Shown here in pieces: positions 18,226 through 27,338 of a DNA stretch of 64,000 nucleotides. The stretch comes from Sediminispirochaeta bajacaliforniensis DSM 16054. Its GTDB lineage: Bacteria > Spirochaetota > Spirochaetia > DSM-16054 > Sediminispirochaetaceae. Below the pieces are notes generated by a model. That model had not been told where the DNA came from. It did no database searches and saw only the letters and a program-made list of their open reading frames with translations. The translations under genes were made by a program, and so were the position numbers. Where the stretch lies: NCBI RefSeq assembly GCF_000378205.1, contig NZ_KB899411.1, positions 1-64,000 of the forward strand. Reading direction: 5' to 3'. The first letter of the stretch is position 1. The number at the start of each line of letters is the position of its first letter.

Positions 18226-19706
18226 TGAAGGAAGCTGCACTCCTCTCCATCGACCAGGGAACCAGCGGCTCCAAAGCTATTCTATTCGGCCTAAGCGGGA
18301 AGCTGGTGGCCAAGGTAACCGTGGCCACTAGGCAGAGGTATCCACAGGCAGGGTTTGTTGAGCAAGATCCCGAGGAACTCTATCGATCGGTTATACAAGC
18401 GGTGGAAACTGCGGTAAAACAGTACGAAGGGGAAGGCGGAGACAGAAGGACCATTCGCTGCTGCGGGATCTCAAACCAGAGAGAGACCTTTCTTCTCTGG
18501 GATCCTGAAGGAAAGCCTCTTCGCCCTGCCGTGGTCTGGCAGTGTAAAAGGTCGGTTGCCGTCTGTTCCAGGCTTGAGGAGGAAGGATACGGCGACGATC
18601 TTACCCGGCGGACAGGGCTTATCATCGATCCCTATTTTTCGGGAACAAAGCTGACGGCCATACTGGAGCAGGAGAACGATATTGCCGAACAGGTACACGC
18701 CGGCAAGGCCTTCTTCGGGACGGTGGATAGCTGGTTGCTTTTCAGACTTACCGGGGGAGCGTATGCAAGCGACTTTACCAACGCCTCCAGAACCCTCTTC
18801 ATGAACCTCGACTCCCTAAGCTGGGATGAAGAGATGATTGCGCTTCTTTCCGCAGAGGGCCTAAGGCTTCCTGAACTCGGCCCTTCTTCACGAATATTCG
18901 GTACAAGTGATTTCGAAGGGATTTTCCCTTCTCCCATTCCCATCAGCGCGATGATAGGCGATTCCCATGCCGCAGCCTTCGGTGAACGCTGCTTCTCTTC
19001 GGGCAACGCCAAGGCTACCCTGGGAACGGGGTCCTCGATCCTCATGAATACCGGTTCACAGCGTCCGGTTTCGAAAAACGGCATGGTTGCAACCATATGC
19101 TGGAGTGCAGGTGACAGGGTCGACTACGCCCTTGAAGGTATTATCGTCTCCTGCGGGTCGACCATAACCTGGATGCGCGATCAACTCGGACTTTTCGACG
19201 AGAGCCGCGATTCCGATATCCTGGCCGAAAGCGTAGCAAGCAGCGAGGGCGTATGCCTCATCCCGGCCTTCTCAGGCCTGGGGGCCCCCTATTGGAAGAT
19301 GGATCAGAAAGGGATGATCACCGGCCTTACCTTCGCAAGCAGCAAGGCCCATGTCGTTCGAGCGGGACTCGAATCGATTGCCTTCCAGATCAAGGATGTG
19401 ATAACGGCAATGGAAGCCGACAGCGGCATAACGCTTCGAAGCCTCAAGGCAGACGGGGGACTGACAGTCAGCAACTTCACCCTCTCGCTGATAGCCTCAC
19501 TATTGCAAGTGCCGGTAACAGCCATCGACGTAAAAGAGGCATCCGCCCTTGGAGCGGGCTTGCTCGCAGCTCTCGGTGCAGGAATTTTTTCGAGTATTGA
19601 TGAAATCGCGGCAATACCCTACAATTCTGTCGACCACAAGCCGAAAGCCAGCCCTTCAGCCCTTGAGGCCTATGCTTTGTGGAAACAGACAATAAGGACA
19701 TTATAG
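18225..19706 (+). CDS. FGGY-family carbohydrate kinase (glycerol/ketose kinase-like)
   Basis: A 493-residue kinase. The N-terminal ATPase loop SIDQGTSGSKAI and QDPEELYRS resemble glycerol and xylulose kinases. GISNQRETFLLWD and the catalytic aspartate region IGDSHAAAFGE follow, then the FGGY signature area GLGAPYWKMD and the C-terminal DGGLTVSNF. The gene overlaps the transketolase stop (TGATG). Overall similarity leans to glycerol kinase, but its place after a split transketolase and opposite an aldose isomerase suggests a ketose is phosphorylated before transketolase cleavage. A D-apulose kinase-like role is one possibility. Confidence 0.85.
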   Translation: MKEAALLSIDQGTSGSKAILFGLSGKLVAKVTVATRQRYPQAGFVEQDPEELYRSVIQAVETAVKQYEGEGGDRRTIRCCGISNQRETFLLWDPEGKPLRPAVVWQCKRSVAVCSRLEEEGYGDDLTRRTGLIIDPYFSGTKLTAILEQENDIAEQVHAGKAFFGTVDSWLLFRLTGGAYASDFTNASRTLFMNLDSLSWDEEMIALLSAEGLRLPELGPSSRIFGTSDFEGIFPSPIPISAMIGDSHAAAFGERCFSSGNAKATLGTGSSILMNTGSQRPVSKNGMVATICWSAGDRVDYALEGIIVSCGSTITWMRDQLGLFDESRDSDILAESVASSEGVCLIPAFSGLGAPYWKMDQKGMITGLTFASSKAHVVRAGLESIAFQIKDVITAMEADSGITLRSLKADGGLTVSNFTLSLIASLLQVPVTAIDVKEASALGAGLLAALGAGIFSSIDEIAAIPYNSVDHKPKASPSALEAYALWKQTIRTL

Positions 19707-19711
19707 CCGAG

Positions 19712-20476
19712 ATGCTCGCCGAACAACGCCGACAGAAGATCATTGAACTTATCCGGGAAAACGGGAGTGCACGGGTAAGCTACCTTAGCGAAACCTTTGG
19801 GGTCACGGAACCGACTATTCGCCAGGATCTTATGAAACTGGAGAGCGACGGGGAAATTGTCAGGGACCACGGCGGTGCTTTCTTAAAGGACTTTTCAAAG
19901 GGCGTAAAAGAGCTATCCCTCCACCATATGGAAAATCTCGACAAAAAGATTCCGATAGGGAAAAAGGCCGCCGAATTCATTCACGACGGAGACACCATCA
20001 TTCTTGACTCAGGCTCCACGGTAACCGAGGCGGCAAAGAATATCGCAGGGAGAAAGAATCTGAAGGTCATTACCAACAGCTTGAATATTACCCTCCTGCT
20101 TGGCGCCGAACCGAGCCATGAAGTACATCTTACAGGAGGGGAATTCAAGGCACCGACCCTTTCCCTCACAGGAGAAAAGGCGGCGGAGTTTATTGCAAAC
20201 ACCTTCGTCGACAAGCTGTTTCTTGCAACGGCGGGAATATCCTTGAAAGCTGGTCTGATGTATCCCGGATTCAGCGATCTCCCTGTAAAACGGGCCATGA
20301 TAGACGCCGCAGAAACTGTCTATCTCCTCGCCGATTCAACCAAGATAGGAAAGACTGCCTTTGCCCTTTTGGGAGGGCTGGAGTGTATCGACTATCTGAT
20401 TACCGACCCGGGAATCTCAAAAGCCGACATCGAGCAACTTCAGGATTTGGGCATCGAAGTGATTATTGCCGAGTAA
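19712..20476 (+). CDS. DeoR/GlpR-family transcriptional repressor
   Basis: A 254-residue regulator. ATG 19712 gives the usual DeoR opening (MLAEQRRQKIIELI); an in-frame GTG at 19679 would extend it by 11 residues into the kinase gene. The winged helix ARVSYLSETFGVTEPTIRQDL is followed by the GGAF turn and a sugar-phosphate-sensing isomerase-like domain (DSGSTVTEAAKNI, ITNSLNI, LTGGEFK, DKLFLATAGIS, LLADSTKIGK). It closes the transketolase operon and is expected to repress both arms through the TTGTTTT repeats at 16343-16370, with a phosphorylated intermediate as inducer. Confidence 0.9.
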   Translation: MLAEQRRQKIIELIRENGSARVSYLSETFGVTEPTIRQDLMKLESDGEIVRDHGGAFLKDFSKGVKELSLHHMENLDKKIPIGKKAAEFIHDGDTIILDSGSTVTEAAKNIAGRKNLKVITNSLNITLLLGAEPSHEVHLTGGEFKAPTLSLTGEKAAEFIANTFVDKLFLATAGISLKAGLMYPGFSDLPVKRAMIDAAETVYLLADSTKIGKTAFALLGGLECIDYLITDPGISKADIEQLQDLGIEVIIAE

Positions 20477-20503
20477 AAAAGAGAGGATCTCAGAATAAAA
20501 GTA

Positions 20504-20860
20504 TTATTCGGGAAAGCGCTCATCCATCTCGGCGACAAATTTAGCGAAACTTCCCCTTGAGAAATGCTTTATCTCATTTTCAAAGGTGAGATAGGTTTCA
20601 ACGAACCCCTCGCCGTACTCGGTAAGGACCGCCCCCTCCCGGGCTTCGCCCCCCTTGCGTCGGCTTAAAACCTGTCTACCCAGGGCCTCTTCCAGTCTGC
20701 GCATCATCATATGGGCCTTGGCGTAGGAAAGGTTCATCTCTTTAGCCGCCTTCCGGATGGAACCGTGGCGCCGGATCCCCTCTAAAAGCCAGAGGACCCC
20801 GGCGCCCATAAACTTTTCACCCTCTTCATCCACAAAGTAGATCTTGAGTTTCAAATCCAT
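20504..20860 (-). CDS. ModE-type winged-helix protein, DNA-binding domain only
   Basis: A 118-residue protein similar to the N-terminal domain of the molybdate regulator ModE: GAGVLWLLEGIRRHGSIRKAAKEMNLSYAKA is the helix-turn-helix, and LEEALGRQVLSRRKGGEAREGAVLTEYGE the wing. The molybdate-binding TOBE domains of full ModE are missing, so it may respond to a protein partner or act constitutively. It lies 6 bp downstream of the aminotransferase gene in the same operon. Confidence 0.82.
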   Translation of the reverse strand: MDLKLKIYFVDEEGEKFMGAGVLWLLEGIRRHGSIRKAAKEMNLSYAKAHMMMRRLEEALGRQVLSRRKGGEAREGAVLTEYGEGFVETYLTFENEIKHFSRGSFAKFVAEMDERFPE

Positions 20861-20866
20861 GGCGTA

Positions 20867-22153
20867 CTACAGCACCTCACCGGCCGCTTTCAGTATCGTC
20901 TGGTAGAGTTCTTCAAGGTTTTCGATCTCCACACTGGAATAGGCGATCCTGAGATACTTCTCCTGAATCGATATGGTCCCGACTCCATACTTCTCCAAAA
21001 GGTGAAGCCGGAGTTTTTCACTATTGCCTTTATAGACAAACGTCATGAAATAACCACTGTTAAAGGGAAGGGGCTGAAGCGGCGCATCGGAGGGAAAACG
21101 GCCGACAACATCACGGACCTTGCGGTATCTGGCCTCAAGAATGGAAAAAGCCTCCTGCTTTTGATCGAGATATCCCGGCTCTTTCATGCCCCGAAGCAAG
21201 AGGCTCTGAGCAATCTTACTTGAATTACTGATGGATGATCGAATGGCACCCATGGTTTTCTTTTCCAAAGCCTCATACTGATCACCACTCATTCCATGAC
21301 CGGCGTAGGTGATGAAACCGATCCGAAAACCCCAGGCGAACTCCTCCTTGGTTGCACCGTCCACTTTCACGGCAAAAATATTCTCGTGAAGATCGGCAAG
21401 TCGTGCAAAAAGCGACTCGGTACAGGTTCCCTTTTCATAGAAGAGACCGAAATAGGCATCATCGGTAATACACAGGACCTTCTTTCCCTCATCGGCAAGG
21501 CTCTTGAGAACGGCCACGATCTGGTCGGCCTCACGTTCGGAGGGACTGTAACCGGTGGGGTTATTCGGAAAATTGAGGATGAGGGCCACCTTATCCCCCT
21601 CGACCGATTCGAGGGTATCTTTAAGGGCGGAAACATGGAGCCCGCCTTCATCATTGAAAAAGGGAAAAGAGAGAATTTTCGCCTTGTTCCTGCCCTCGAA
21701 TATCAGACGATAATTGCCCCAGAACATATCGGGCACAACGATGCTGTCCCCTTCGTCGAGAAAAAGGTCAGAAACAACGGAAATTCCGTGGGTTAGGCCG
21801 CTGGTAACAAGGGGAAGACTCGTGTTCTTTCCTTTGAGAGAAGGATTCTTCCGGTCCATTTCGCTTCTCCAAAGCTTACGAAGCTCGGGGACACCGGGGG
21901 TCGGAGCATAGGGAAATATCTCCTGTTCCTCGATTCCCGGAACAAGATCCTTGATTCCCTTCAGGTACATCGGTACGGGCCCTTTTGTGGCCATTCCTAC
22001 CGTTGCGTTAAAGCGATGGGCTTTCTGCTTCGCCTCTGCGGATTGAGCAACGATCCCCTTTGGAAAGTAAAACCGTTTTCCAAAATCGGACAAGAGCCGA
22101 TACGCAGTACTTCCTTCCAAACGCTCGTTCAGTTCATGTGCAATTGTATTCAT
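20867..22153 (-). CDS. Class I/II PLP-dependent aminotransferase
   Basis: A 428-residue fold-type I aminotransferase. Start ATG 22153 has GAGGT upstream; an earlier start at 22222 has none. Landmarks are the cofactor-binding TSGLTHGIS loop, NFPNNPTGY, DDAYFGLFYE, the Schiff-base lysine region VDGATKEEFAWGFRIGF and a C-terminal LRIAYSSV. The sequence is not a standard AspC or TyrB, and the donor amino acid cannot be assigned. It is transcribed with the downstream ModE-like gene. Confidence 0.87.
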   Translation of the reverse strand: MNTIAHELNERLEGSTAYRLLSDFGKRFYFPKGIVAQSAEAKQKAHRFNATVGMATKGPVPMYLKGIKDLVPGIEEQEIFPYAPTPGVPELRKLWRSEMDRKNPSLKGKNTSLPLVTSGLTHGISVVSDLFLDEGDSIVVPDMFWGNYRLIFEGRNKAKILSFPFFNDEGGLHVSALKDTLESVEGDKVALILNFPNNPTGYSPSEREADQIVAVLKSLADEGKKVLCITDDAYFGLFYEKGTCTESLFARLADLHENIFAVKVDGATKEEFAWGFRIGFITYAGHGMSGDQYEALEKKTMGAIRSSISNSSKIAQSLLLRGMKEPGYLDQKQEAFSILEARYRKVRDVVGRFPSDAPLQPLPFNSGYFMTFVYKGNSEKLRLHLLEKYGVGTISIQEKYLRIAYSSVEIENLEELYQTILKAAGEVL

Positions 22154-22244
22154 CGGACCTATACCTCTTTCACTTCCAGTTTTCGCTGGCCTTAGTGTAG
22201 CATTTTCCCGGGGGCCGCGCAATTTCTTTCCTCCCAGCTTCCCA

Positions 22245-22276
22245 CAAAAAAGGGACGCCGGTCATCCGGCGTCCCT
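22245..22276 (-). terminator. Rho-independent terminator after carbamate kinase
   Basis: On the minus strand AGGGACGCCGG pairs with CCGGCGTCCCT (11 bp, 4-nt loop, 22251-22276), followed by a T run read from the A-tract at 22246-22251. Confidence 0.93.
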
Positions 22277-22313
22277 GCCCCTACTATGTCTTCAAAGAAA
22301 AACATACTGAAAA

Positions 22314-23267
22314 TCAGGCCCGTATGTGTGTCCCCGTTTTCCCTTCAATGGCATCCAGTGCCTTATCCAAACTGGTAATAATCGCTTCTTTTCCGCTCCA
22401 CGAGGCGAACCGGATCGCCGCCTCAACCTTCGGCCCCATGCTTCCAGCAAGGAAATGCCCCTCTGTCATGTAAGCCTTTGCCTCGTTCACCGTAATTTCA
22501 CCAAGCTCCTGCTGGTTCGGTTTATTGAAATTGATGCATACCTTCTCAACATCGGTAAGAATCATGAGAATATCGGCGGATACTACCTGGGCAAGGCAAA
22601 AACCGGCACGGTCTTTATCAATAACAGCATCCACCCCGGAATAGCTACCATCATCCTCTTTCTTAACGGGAATTCCACCGCCGCCGGAAGCTATCACAAG
22701 TGCACCATGTCGTACGAGGTCCTGGATAATTTCCTTTTCAAGGATTGATATGGGTTCAGGAGAGGGCACGACCCTACGCCATCCCTTGTGAACGCCGGGC
22801 TTAACCTCTTTTATCCTGTATCCTTTTTCGCGCTCCAGCCGTACCGCCTCATCTGCGTTATAAAAAGGGCCTACCGGCTTTGAAGGATTTTGAAAATCGG
22901 GATCATCCGCGCTTACTTCAACTTGCGTCACTAAAGAACAGACGGAAGCCGTAAGGTCTGCTTTTTGCAGGTGGAAGGCTATTCTGTTCTGCATCATCCA
23001 TCCGATCTGTCCCTGCGTCATGGCACCGCAAACGGCAAGACTCTGAGGAGGAACACTCGCCTTGGCCTCTTCCTGCTGTATCAGAAGTGCGCCTGCCTGG
23101 GGGCCGTTTCCGTGGGTAATAACCGGTTTATATCCCGACTCCACAATTTTGGCGATCTGTTCGGCAGTCTTATCCACATTGAGAAACTGTTCTTCCGTCG
23201 TGCCCGTCTCATGGGCTTGTTTGATGGCGTTTCCGCCGAGAGCAATAACGATTACTTCACCAGCCAT
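22314..23267 (-). CDS. arcC: Carbamate kinase
   Basis: A 317-residue amino acid kinase-family enzyme that makes ATP from carbamoyl phosphate and ADP. Start ATG 23267 is behind GAGGAG. Signature stretches are VIALGGNAI, THGNGPQAGAL, GWRRVVPSPEP, IASGGGGIPV, DKDRAGFCLA and GSMGPKVEAA. No arcA (deiminase) or arcB (transcarbamylase) is adjacent, so the carbamoyl phosphate source must be elsewhere, such as arginine, purine or allantoin breakdown. It ends at a strong terminator. Confidence 0.95.
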   Translation of the reverse strand: MAGEVIVIALGGNAIKQAHETGTTEEQFLNVDKTAEQIAKIVESGYKPVITHGNGPQAGALLIQQEEAKASVPPQSLAVCGAMTQGQIGWMMQNRIAFHLQKADLTASVCSLVTQVEVSADDPDFQNPSKPVGPFYNADEAVRLEREKGYRIKEVKPGVHKGWRRVVPSPEPISILEKEIIQDLVRHGALVIASGGGGIPVKKEDDGSYSGVDAVIDKDRAGFCLAQVVSADILMILTDVEKVCINFNKPNQQELGEITVNEAKAYMTEGHFLAGSMGPKVEAAIRFASWSGKEAIITSLDKALDAIEGKTGTHIRA

Positions 23268-23398
23268 TGGAACTCTCCTCATCCGCTGCAAAATGCATGG
23301 GAAATTTGGCTCCATTCAAAGCAGAAAAAGAGGGCTACGTCAAGTACCGCAACAGCTTGCAACATATTTTTTTTCGAAAATCGTACAAAATGGACCGT

Positions 23399-24835
23399 TT
23401 ACCCCATGCAAAGAGTCATAACAGCATCGGACCAGATCTCAACGGCACTCAGTAAGTCGGCCTCGGTGATATATTCATCAGCCTTATGGGCCGTCAATTC
23501 CGAGCCGGGAAAGAGGGGACCGAACCCGACGCAGTTACTCATGGCACGAGCGTATGTTCCACCGGACATGATAACGGGGCGGGCCGAAATATCTCCGGAT
23601 ATGGATCGATAGGAGGCAAGGAGCTTCCCGACAAGGGGGAGCCCTTCGGGAAAGGAGATGGGAGGCAGATGTCGGAGCGGAAGAACATGCCCGCCCCATT
23701 TCTCAAGACTGCTACGGATCATCCCGGTCACGAAATCAGGAGAGGCGCTTATGGGATAACGAAGCTGGACCACAATCGAAAAGCGGCCTGACTGCAGGCA
23801 GGCAAGCCCGGGATTACAGGAAACCTTACCGGATTCATCGGAAAGCTCACCAAGGCCGAGGCCCTCCCCGTGAAACTGCTCCAACAGAGAAGCGGTGCCA
23901 AAGGCGGCGATGCGGTCAAAGGGAGAAGCAAGAGGTATCCTCACAGCACAGCGATCAAGAAACGAGAGAGCGGCGACAAGCGCATTCACCCCCAACCAGG
24001 GCGTGGTCGAGGGGGCTGCCACACCCGAAAAACGGAGTTCGACCCTGCAGGGTTTAAGCTCATTTGGAATGGCAAAATCAACCATAGGTTCCTGCTCCAC
24101 CAAACCGCGAAAATCATCAAGCAGGCGGCAAGGAACGGAAAGGAGCATACGGCAGAAGGCGGGGACCGACCTTACCGAAGCATCGGGACCGTTTTCAAGC
24201 TCCAGGAGCACAATGGAGTCTTCATCTTCCGCAGAATGTGAGGAAGAAAGCTCCCAGACAAACTCACAATCAAGGATGCCTTTCTCGCCGCGGACAACGG
24301 GAAAGGGAGCATCGGGGGTAAAGGAGAGATGAGGATCGGGACGACGGCGACGGTATTCGGCAATTCCCTGCATACCGCTTTCCTCGTTTGTGCCGAGAAT
24401 GATACGGATCGGTTGAAAGGGGAGAAATCCCTCTTCACGGAGGGCAGCAAGGGCATACAAGATCCCCAGGGCCGGACCTTTGTCGTCGAAGACCCCTCGT
24501 CCGAACAATTTCCCCTCGTTACGGCTCAAGCGAAACGGGGGGACGCTCCATGTACCGTAGGCCGGGACCACATCTACGTGGACTATCACCCCGATTCCGG
24601 CGTTTCCAGTCTCAAAAGGATCCCAGAGGACCTCTCCGGCAAATCCATCAAAATTTGATGTATGAAAACCGAAGCTACGGGCCCGGGAAAGGTACCACGA
24701 AAGAGCAGCGGCAGGCCCAGGTCCGAAGGGGGCCCCAGGTAAAGGCTCCCCCTCGATGCTCTCTATTGAAATAAATTCGTCAAGATCAGAAAGAAATTGA
24801 TCCCATGATGTTTCGAGGAATCCCTTAATCGACAA
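23399..24835 (-). CDS. M20-family (PepV/Sapep-like) metallodipeptidase
   Basis: A 478-residue M20 peptidase. Zinc-site motifs in order are HVDVVPAYGTW, GRGVFDDKGPALG and GTNEESGM, with the late HKADEYI. A lid domain lies between them, as in PepV and Sapep dipeptidases. The only plausible start is TTG 24835, which lies inside the last codons of the upstream RidA gene (11-bp overlap), so translation is probably coupled. Cytoplasmic dipeptide or acyl-amino-acid cleavage is expected; the substrate is open. Confidence 0.88.
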   Translation of the reverse strand: MSIKGFLETSWDQFLSDLDEFISIESIEGEPLPGAPFGPGPAAALSWYLSRARSFGFHTSNFDGFAGEVLWDPFETGNAGIGVIVHVDVVPAYGTWSVPPFRLSRNEGKLFGRGVFDDKGPALGILYALAALREEGFLPFQPIRIILGTNEESGMQGIAEYRRRRPDPHLSFTPDAPFPVVRGEKGILDCEFVWELSSSHSAEDEDSIVLLELENGPDASVRSVPAFCRMLLSVPCRLLDDFRGLVEQEPMVDFAIPNELKPCRVELRFSGVAAPSTTPWLGVNALVAALSFLDRCAVRIPLASPFDRIAAFGTASLLEQFHGEGLGLGELSDESGKVSCNPGLACLQSGRFSIVVQLRYPISASPDFVTGMIRSSLEKWGGHVLPLRHLPPISFPEGLPLVGKLLASYRSISGDISARPVIMSGGTYARAMSNCVGFGPLFPGSELTAHKADEYITEADLLSAVEIWSDAVMTLCMG

Positions 24836-25202
24836 GTGCTACCATCTCGATTTCAACCAATCCCCCGAGGGGAAGTTTGGCTACCTCGACGCAGCTTCTC
24901 GCAGGATAGGGTTCGGAAAGATAGGAGGCATATACCCCATTCATTGCGGCAAAATCGTCCATGCTGTTGAGAAAGACCATCACCTTCACTACCCGATCAA
25001 GTCCGCTCCCCGCAGCTTTAAGCACAGAGATAAGGTTTTCAAAGGATTGGCGTGTTTGCGCCTCAATACCCTCTGCAAGCTCACCACGATCCTTGTCGAA
25101 TCCGAGCTGCCCCGAAGTAAACACCAGGTTTCCCGCCCGTACGGCATGACTGTAGGGACCGACGGCGGCCGGTGCGCCTGGAGCATTAATTGCTTTATGC
25201 AT
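24825..25202 (-). CDS. ridA: RidA-family enamine/imine deaminase
   Basis: A 125-residue YjgF/YER057c/UK114 protein that hydrolyses reactive 2-aminoacrylate-type imines, usually as a trimer. The start is ATG 25202 with GGGAGG upstream. PGAPAAVGPYSHAV, FTSGQLG and the C-terminal PARSCVEVAKLPLGGLVEIE with the conserved substrate-binding arginine are present. It overlaps the M20 peptidase start, which suggests paired roles in amino-acid breakdown. Confidence 0.92.
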   Translation of the reverse strand: MHKAINAPGAPAAVGPYSHAVRAGNLVFTSGQLGFDKDRGELAEGIEAQTRQSFENLISVLKAAGSGLDRVVKVMVFLNSMDDFAAMNGVYASYLSEPYPARSCVEVAKLPLGGLVEIEMVALVD

Positions 25203-25254
25203 GAAGAACCTCCCGAAACATATGCTTTTACCGATGATAGCCCGAATCAAAATG

Positions 25255-26304
25255 TCAGTCCAGTCGCGCTATCCCCTTTTCCTGATCCAAGGCCCGGGAG
25301 AGATCATAGAGGCTCGTGAAGCTTCTAACCCCGTTCTCATCCTCCACTTCCCAGGTGCAAAGCGTCTCTGCACGACGGATACGTATCCTGAAATCGGCAT
25401 GCTCCCGATCACCATCCTCGACGGAAGCCACGCCGACACGGGAAAGAGCGCGACCGGTCCACATCTTAATTGGTGCCTCCGCCTCGTCCGAGAGATCAAC
25501 AACGGCACGAGCCAGAACAGGACGGTCGGCAACAAAGGCCCCAAGCTCCCGATTGAAGCTGACCCCTTCGCCATGGAAAACCTCTTCCAGCACGCCGCTT
25601 AACACCAAATCCTCGGGAGCTCCGAAACGCATTCCCCCTCTCTGTTCCATAAGCCACACCCTGTCGCTTGAACGGAGCACGAGTTCGAGATCATGGCTGG
25701 AGAGCAGGATAGAGGTCCCTTCCTCCCTGGCAATGGTGCGAAGGAGATGCATGAGTTCGACCCGACGGGTAAGATCGAGAAAAGCAGCAGGCTCGTCGAG
25801 AACGAGGAGCTCCGGCTCCTGCGCCAGAGCCCGTGCAATCATGACCTTTTGGAACTCTCCATCGGAAAGATCGGAGGCCCTCACGGAGGCAAGATCTTCT
25901 GCTCCGACCAAAACAAGAGAACGGTCAACGATAGCCTCATCCTCTTTTTTCGTCCCCGTACCATAACGCCTGTGGGGATAGCGTCCCATGGAAACAAGTT
26001 GCCGCACGGTAAGAAAGCCGGAATCTGGGCGGCCGGTAAGAACAACTGCAATAGAGCGGGCACGATCCCCGGCGCTTATCGAAAGAAGCGGGACCTCGGA
26101 AAGATAGATACTCCCCGACAGAGGAGGAATCACCCCTGTCAGGGTCTTTAACAACGTTGATTTCCCGGATCCATTGGGTCCGATAAGGCAGACCATCTCA
26201 CCGCGATACAGTTCAAGATCAGGCAGTCGCCCGAGAATTCGCTCGCGATGCCGACTGCGGTATCCGGTAACCAGGGCATGAGTGGACAGAATCGGCTTCC
26301 GCAT
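25255..26304 (-). CDS. Corrinoid/siderophore-type ABC transporter ATPase with C-terminal extension
   Basis: A 349-residue FepC/BtuD-family ATPase. Walker A is GPNGSGKST, the signature is LSDGEFQKV (instead of LSGGQ), and Walker B is LLVLDEPAAFLDL followed by the SSHDL switch. The ATPase core ends near residue 255; about 90 further residues form an extension with an ETLCTWEVEDENG stretch not seen in minimal FepC/BtuD proteins. The start overlaps the permease stop (TAATG). The nearby cobalamin riboswitch and receptor suggest, but do not prove, vitamin B12 as cargo. Confidence 0.88.
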   Translation of the reverse strand: MRKPILSTHALVTGYRSRHRERILGRLPDLELYRGEMVCLIGPNGSGKSTLLKTLTGVIPPLSGSIYLSEVPLLSISAGDRARSIAVVLTGRPDSGFLTVRQLVSMGRYPHRRYGTGTKKEDEAIVDRSLVLVGAEDLASVRASDLSDGEFQKVMIARALAQEPELLVLDEPAAFLDLTRRVELMHLLRTIAREEGTSILLSSHDLELVLRSSDRVWLMEQRGGMRFGAPEDLVLSGVLEEVFHGEGVSFNRELGAFVADRPVLARAVVDLSDEAEAPIKMWTGRALSRVGVASVEDGDREHADFRIRIRRAETLCTWEVEDENGVRSFTSLYDLSRALDQEKGIARLD

Positions 26305-27338
26305 TACAGGGCCCCCGAGCCGCTTCGCTCCCGCAGGAGCACATACATCACCACGGGTGCCCCGAAGAGGCTGGTGACGGCGTTTAACGGCAGGGAAAGA
26401 TTACTGCCCGGCAGCCGTGCTATCAAATCCGCAGCAAGAGCAACCGAAGCCCCCGAAAGGGCGGAGGCGGGAATCAGAGTCCGATGATCCGAAGCCGAAA
26501 AGATCCCCCTGGCAAGATGGGGAACGGCAACGCCGAGAAAGGTAACGGGTCCGCAGAAGGCCCCGACGGTTCCGGCAAGAAGAGCGGTACAAACTATCAT
26601 GGCACCCCGTACAGCAATGATCGGAACTCCCATGGTTACGGCATAGACCTGTCCAAGGATCATCACATCGGAGGGGCCGGCAATCATGAACGAAACAAAC
26701 AGGGCAAGACCGAGGACAGGAGCCATGACGGCCAGATGGTCCCAACTCGTGGAGGCAAAGCTCCCGAAACTCCAGGTGATATAGGAGTGGATCTGCTCGG
26801 CAGCGGAAAAATGGATCAGCAGGGTAACGAGGGCATTTGCGGCATAGCCAAAAAGGATGCCAAAGAGCAGGAGCACGGTGACGGAGGCCACTCTTCTGGA
26901 GGCAGCAAGAATAATCAAGAGAACAAGCAGAGAGCCGCAAACCGCGGCAATGGCGAGGCTCCAGCGCCCGGCACCGTTAAGCCCGGTAAGCAGGCCGGCG
27001 CTGCCTCCGATACCACTGCTGAGAACCACCAGGGCGACCCCAAGGTTTGCACCCGCATTGATACCCAAAACAGAAGGCCCTGCAAGGGGGTTTCGGAATA
27101 ACGTTTGCATGAAAAGACCGCTTACGGAGAGAGCTGCCCCGGCTAAAAGGGCGGTAAGAGATCGGGGAAGCCTGAATTCGACGATGATGGTTCTCCATTG
27201 TTCGGGAACCCCACCGGTAGTATATAGCGCTCTCCACACCGTAGACAAGGGAAGATCCACCGAACCGAAGAGGATTCCAGCCAGCAAAAGAAGCAAAAGA
27301 AGCAACAGCAATCCGCTCCATTGAAAGATTCTATTCAT
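26304..27338 (-). CDS. FecCD/BtuC-family ABC permease
   Basis: A 344-residue inner-membrane permease with about ten hydrophobic segments. Family motifs are FRLPRSLTALLAGAALSVSGLFMQTLFRNPLAGPSVLG in the first half and GAFCGPVTFLGVAVPHLAR near the C-terminus. It overlaps both neighbours by one base (TAATG), so binding protein, permease and ATPase are translationally coupled. Confidence 0.93.
   Translation of the reverse strand: MNRIFQWSGLLLLLLLLLLAGILFGSVDLPLSTVWRALYTTGGVPEQWRTIIVEFRLPRSLTALLAGAALSVSGLFMQTLFRNPLAGPSVLGINAGANLGVALVVLSSGIGGSAGLLTGLNGAGRWSLAIAAVCGSLLVLLIILAASRRVASVTVLLLFGILFGYAANALVTLLIHFSAAEQIHSYITWSFGSFASTSWDHLAVMAPVLGLALFVSFMIAGPSDVMILGQVYAVTMGVPIIAVRGAMIVCTALLAGTVGAFCGPVTFLGVAVPHLARGIFSASDHRTLIPASALSGASVALAADLIARLPGSNLSLPLNAVTSLFGAPVVMYVLLRERSGSGAL

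Noticed and set aside
22314-25202. Arginine deiminase operon
   Set aside because: Carbamate kinase is present, but arcA and arcB are not adjacent; neighbours are a peptidase and RidA.
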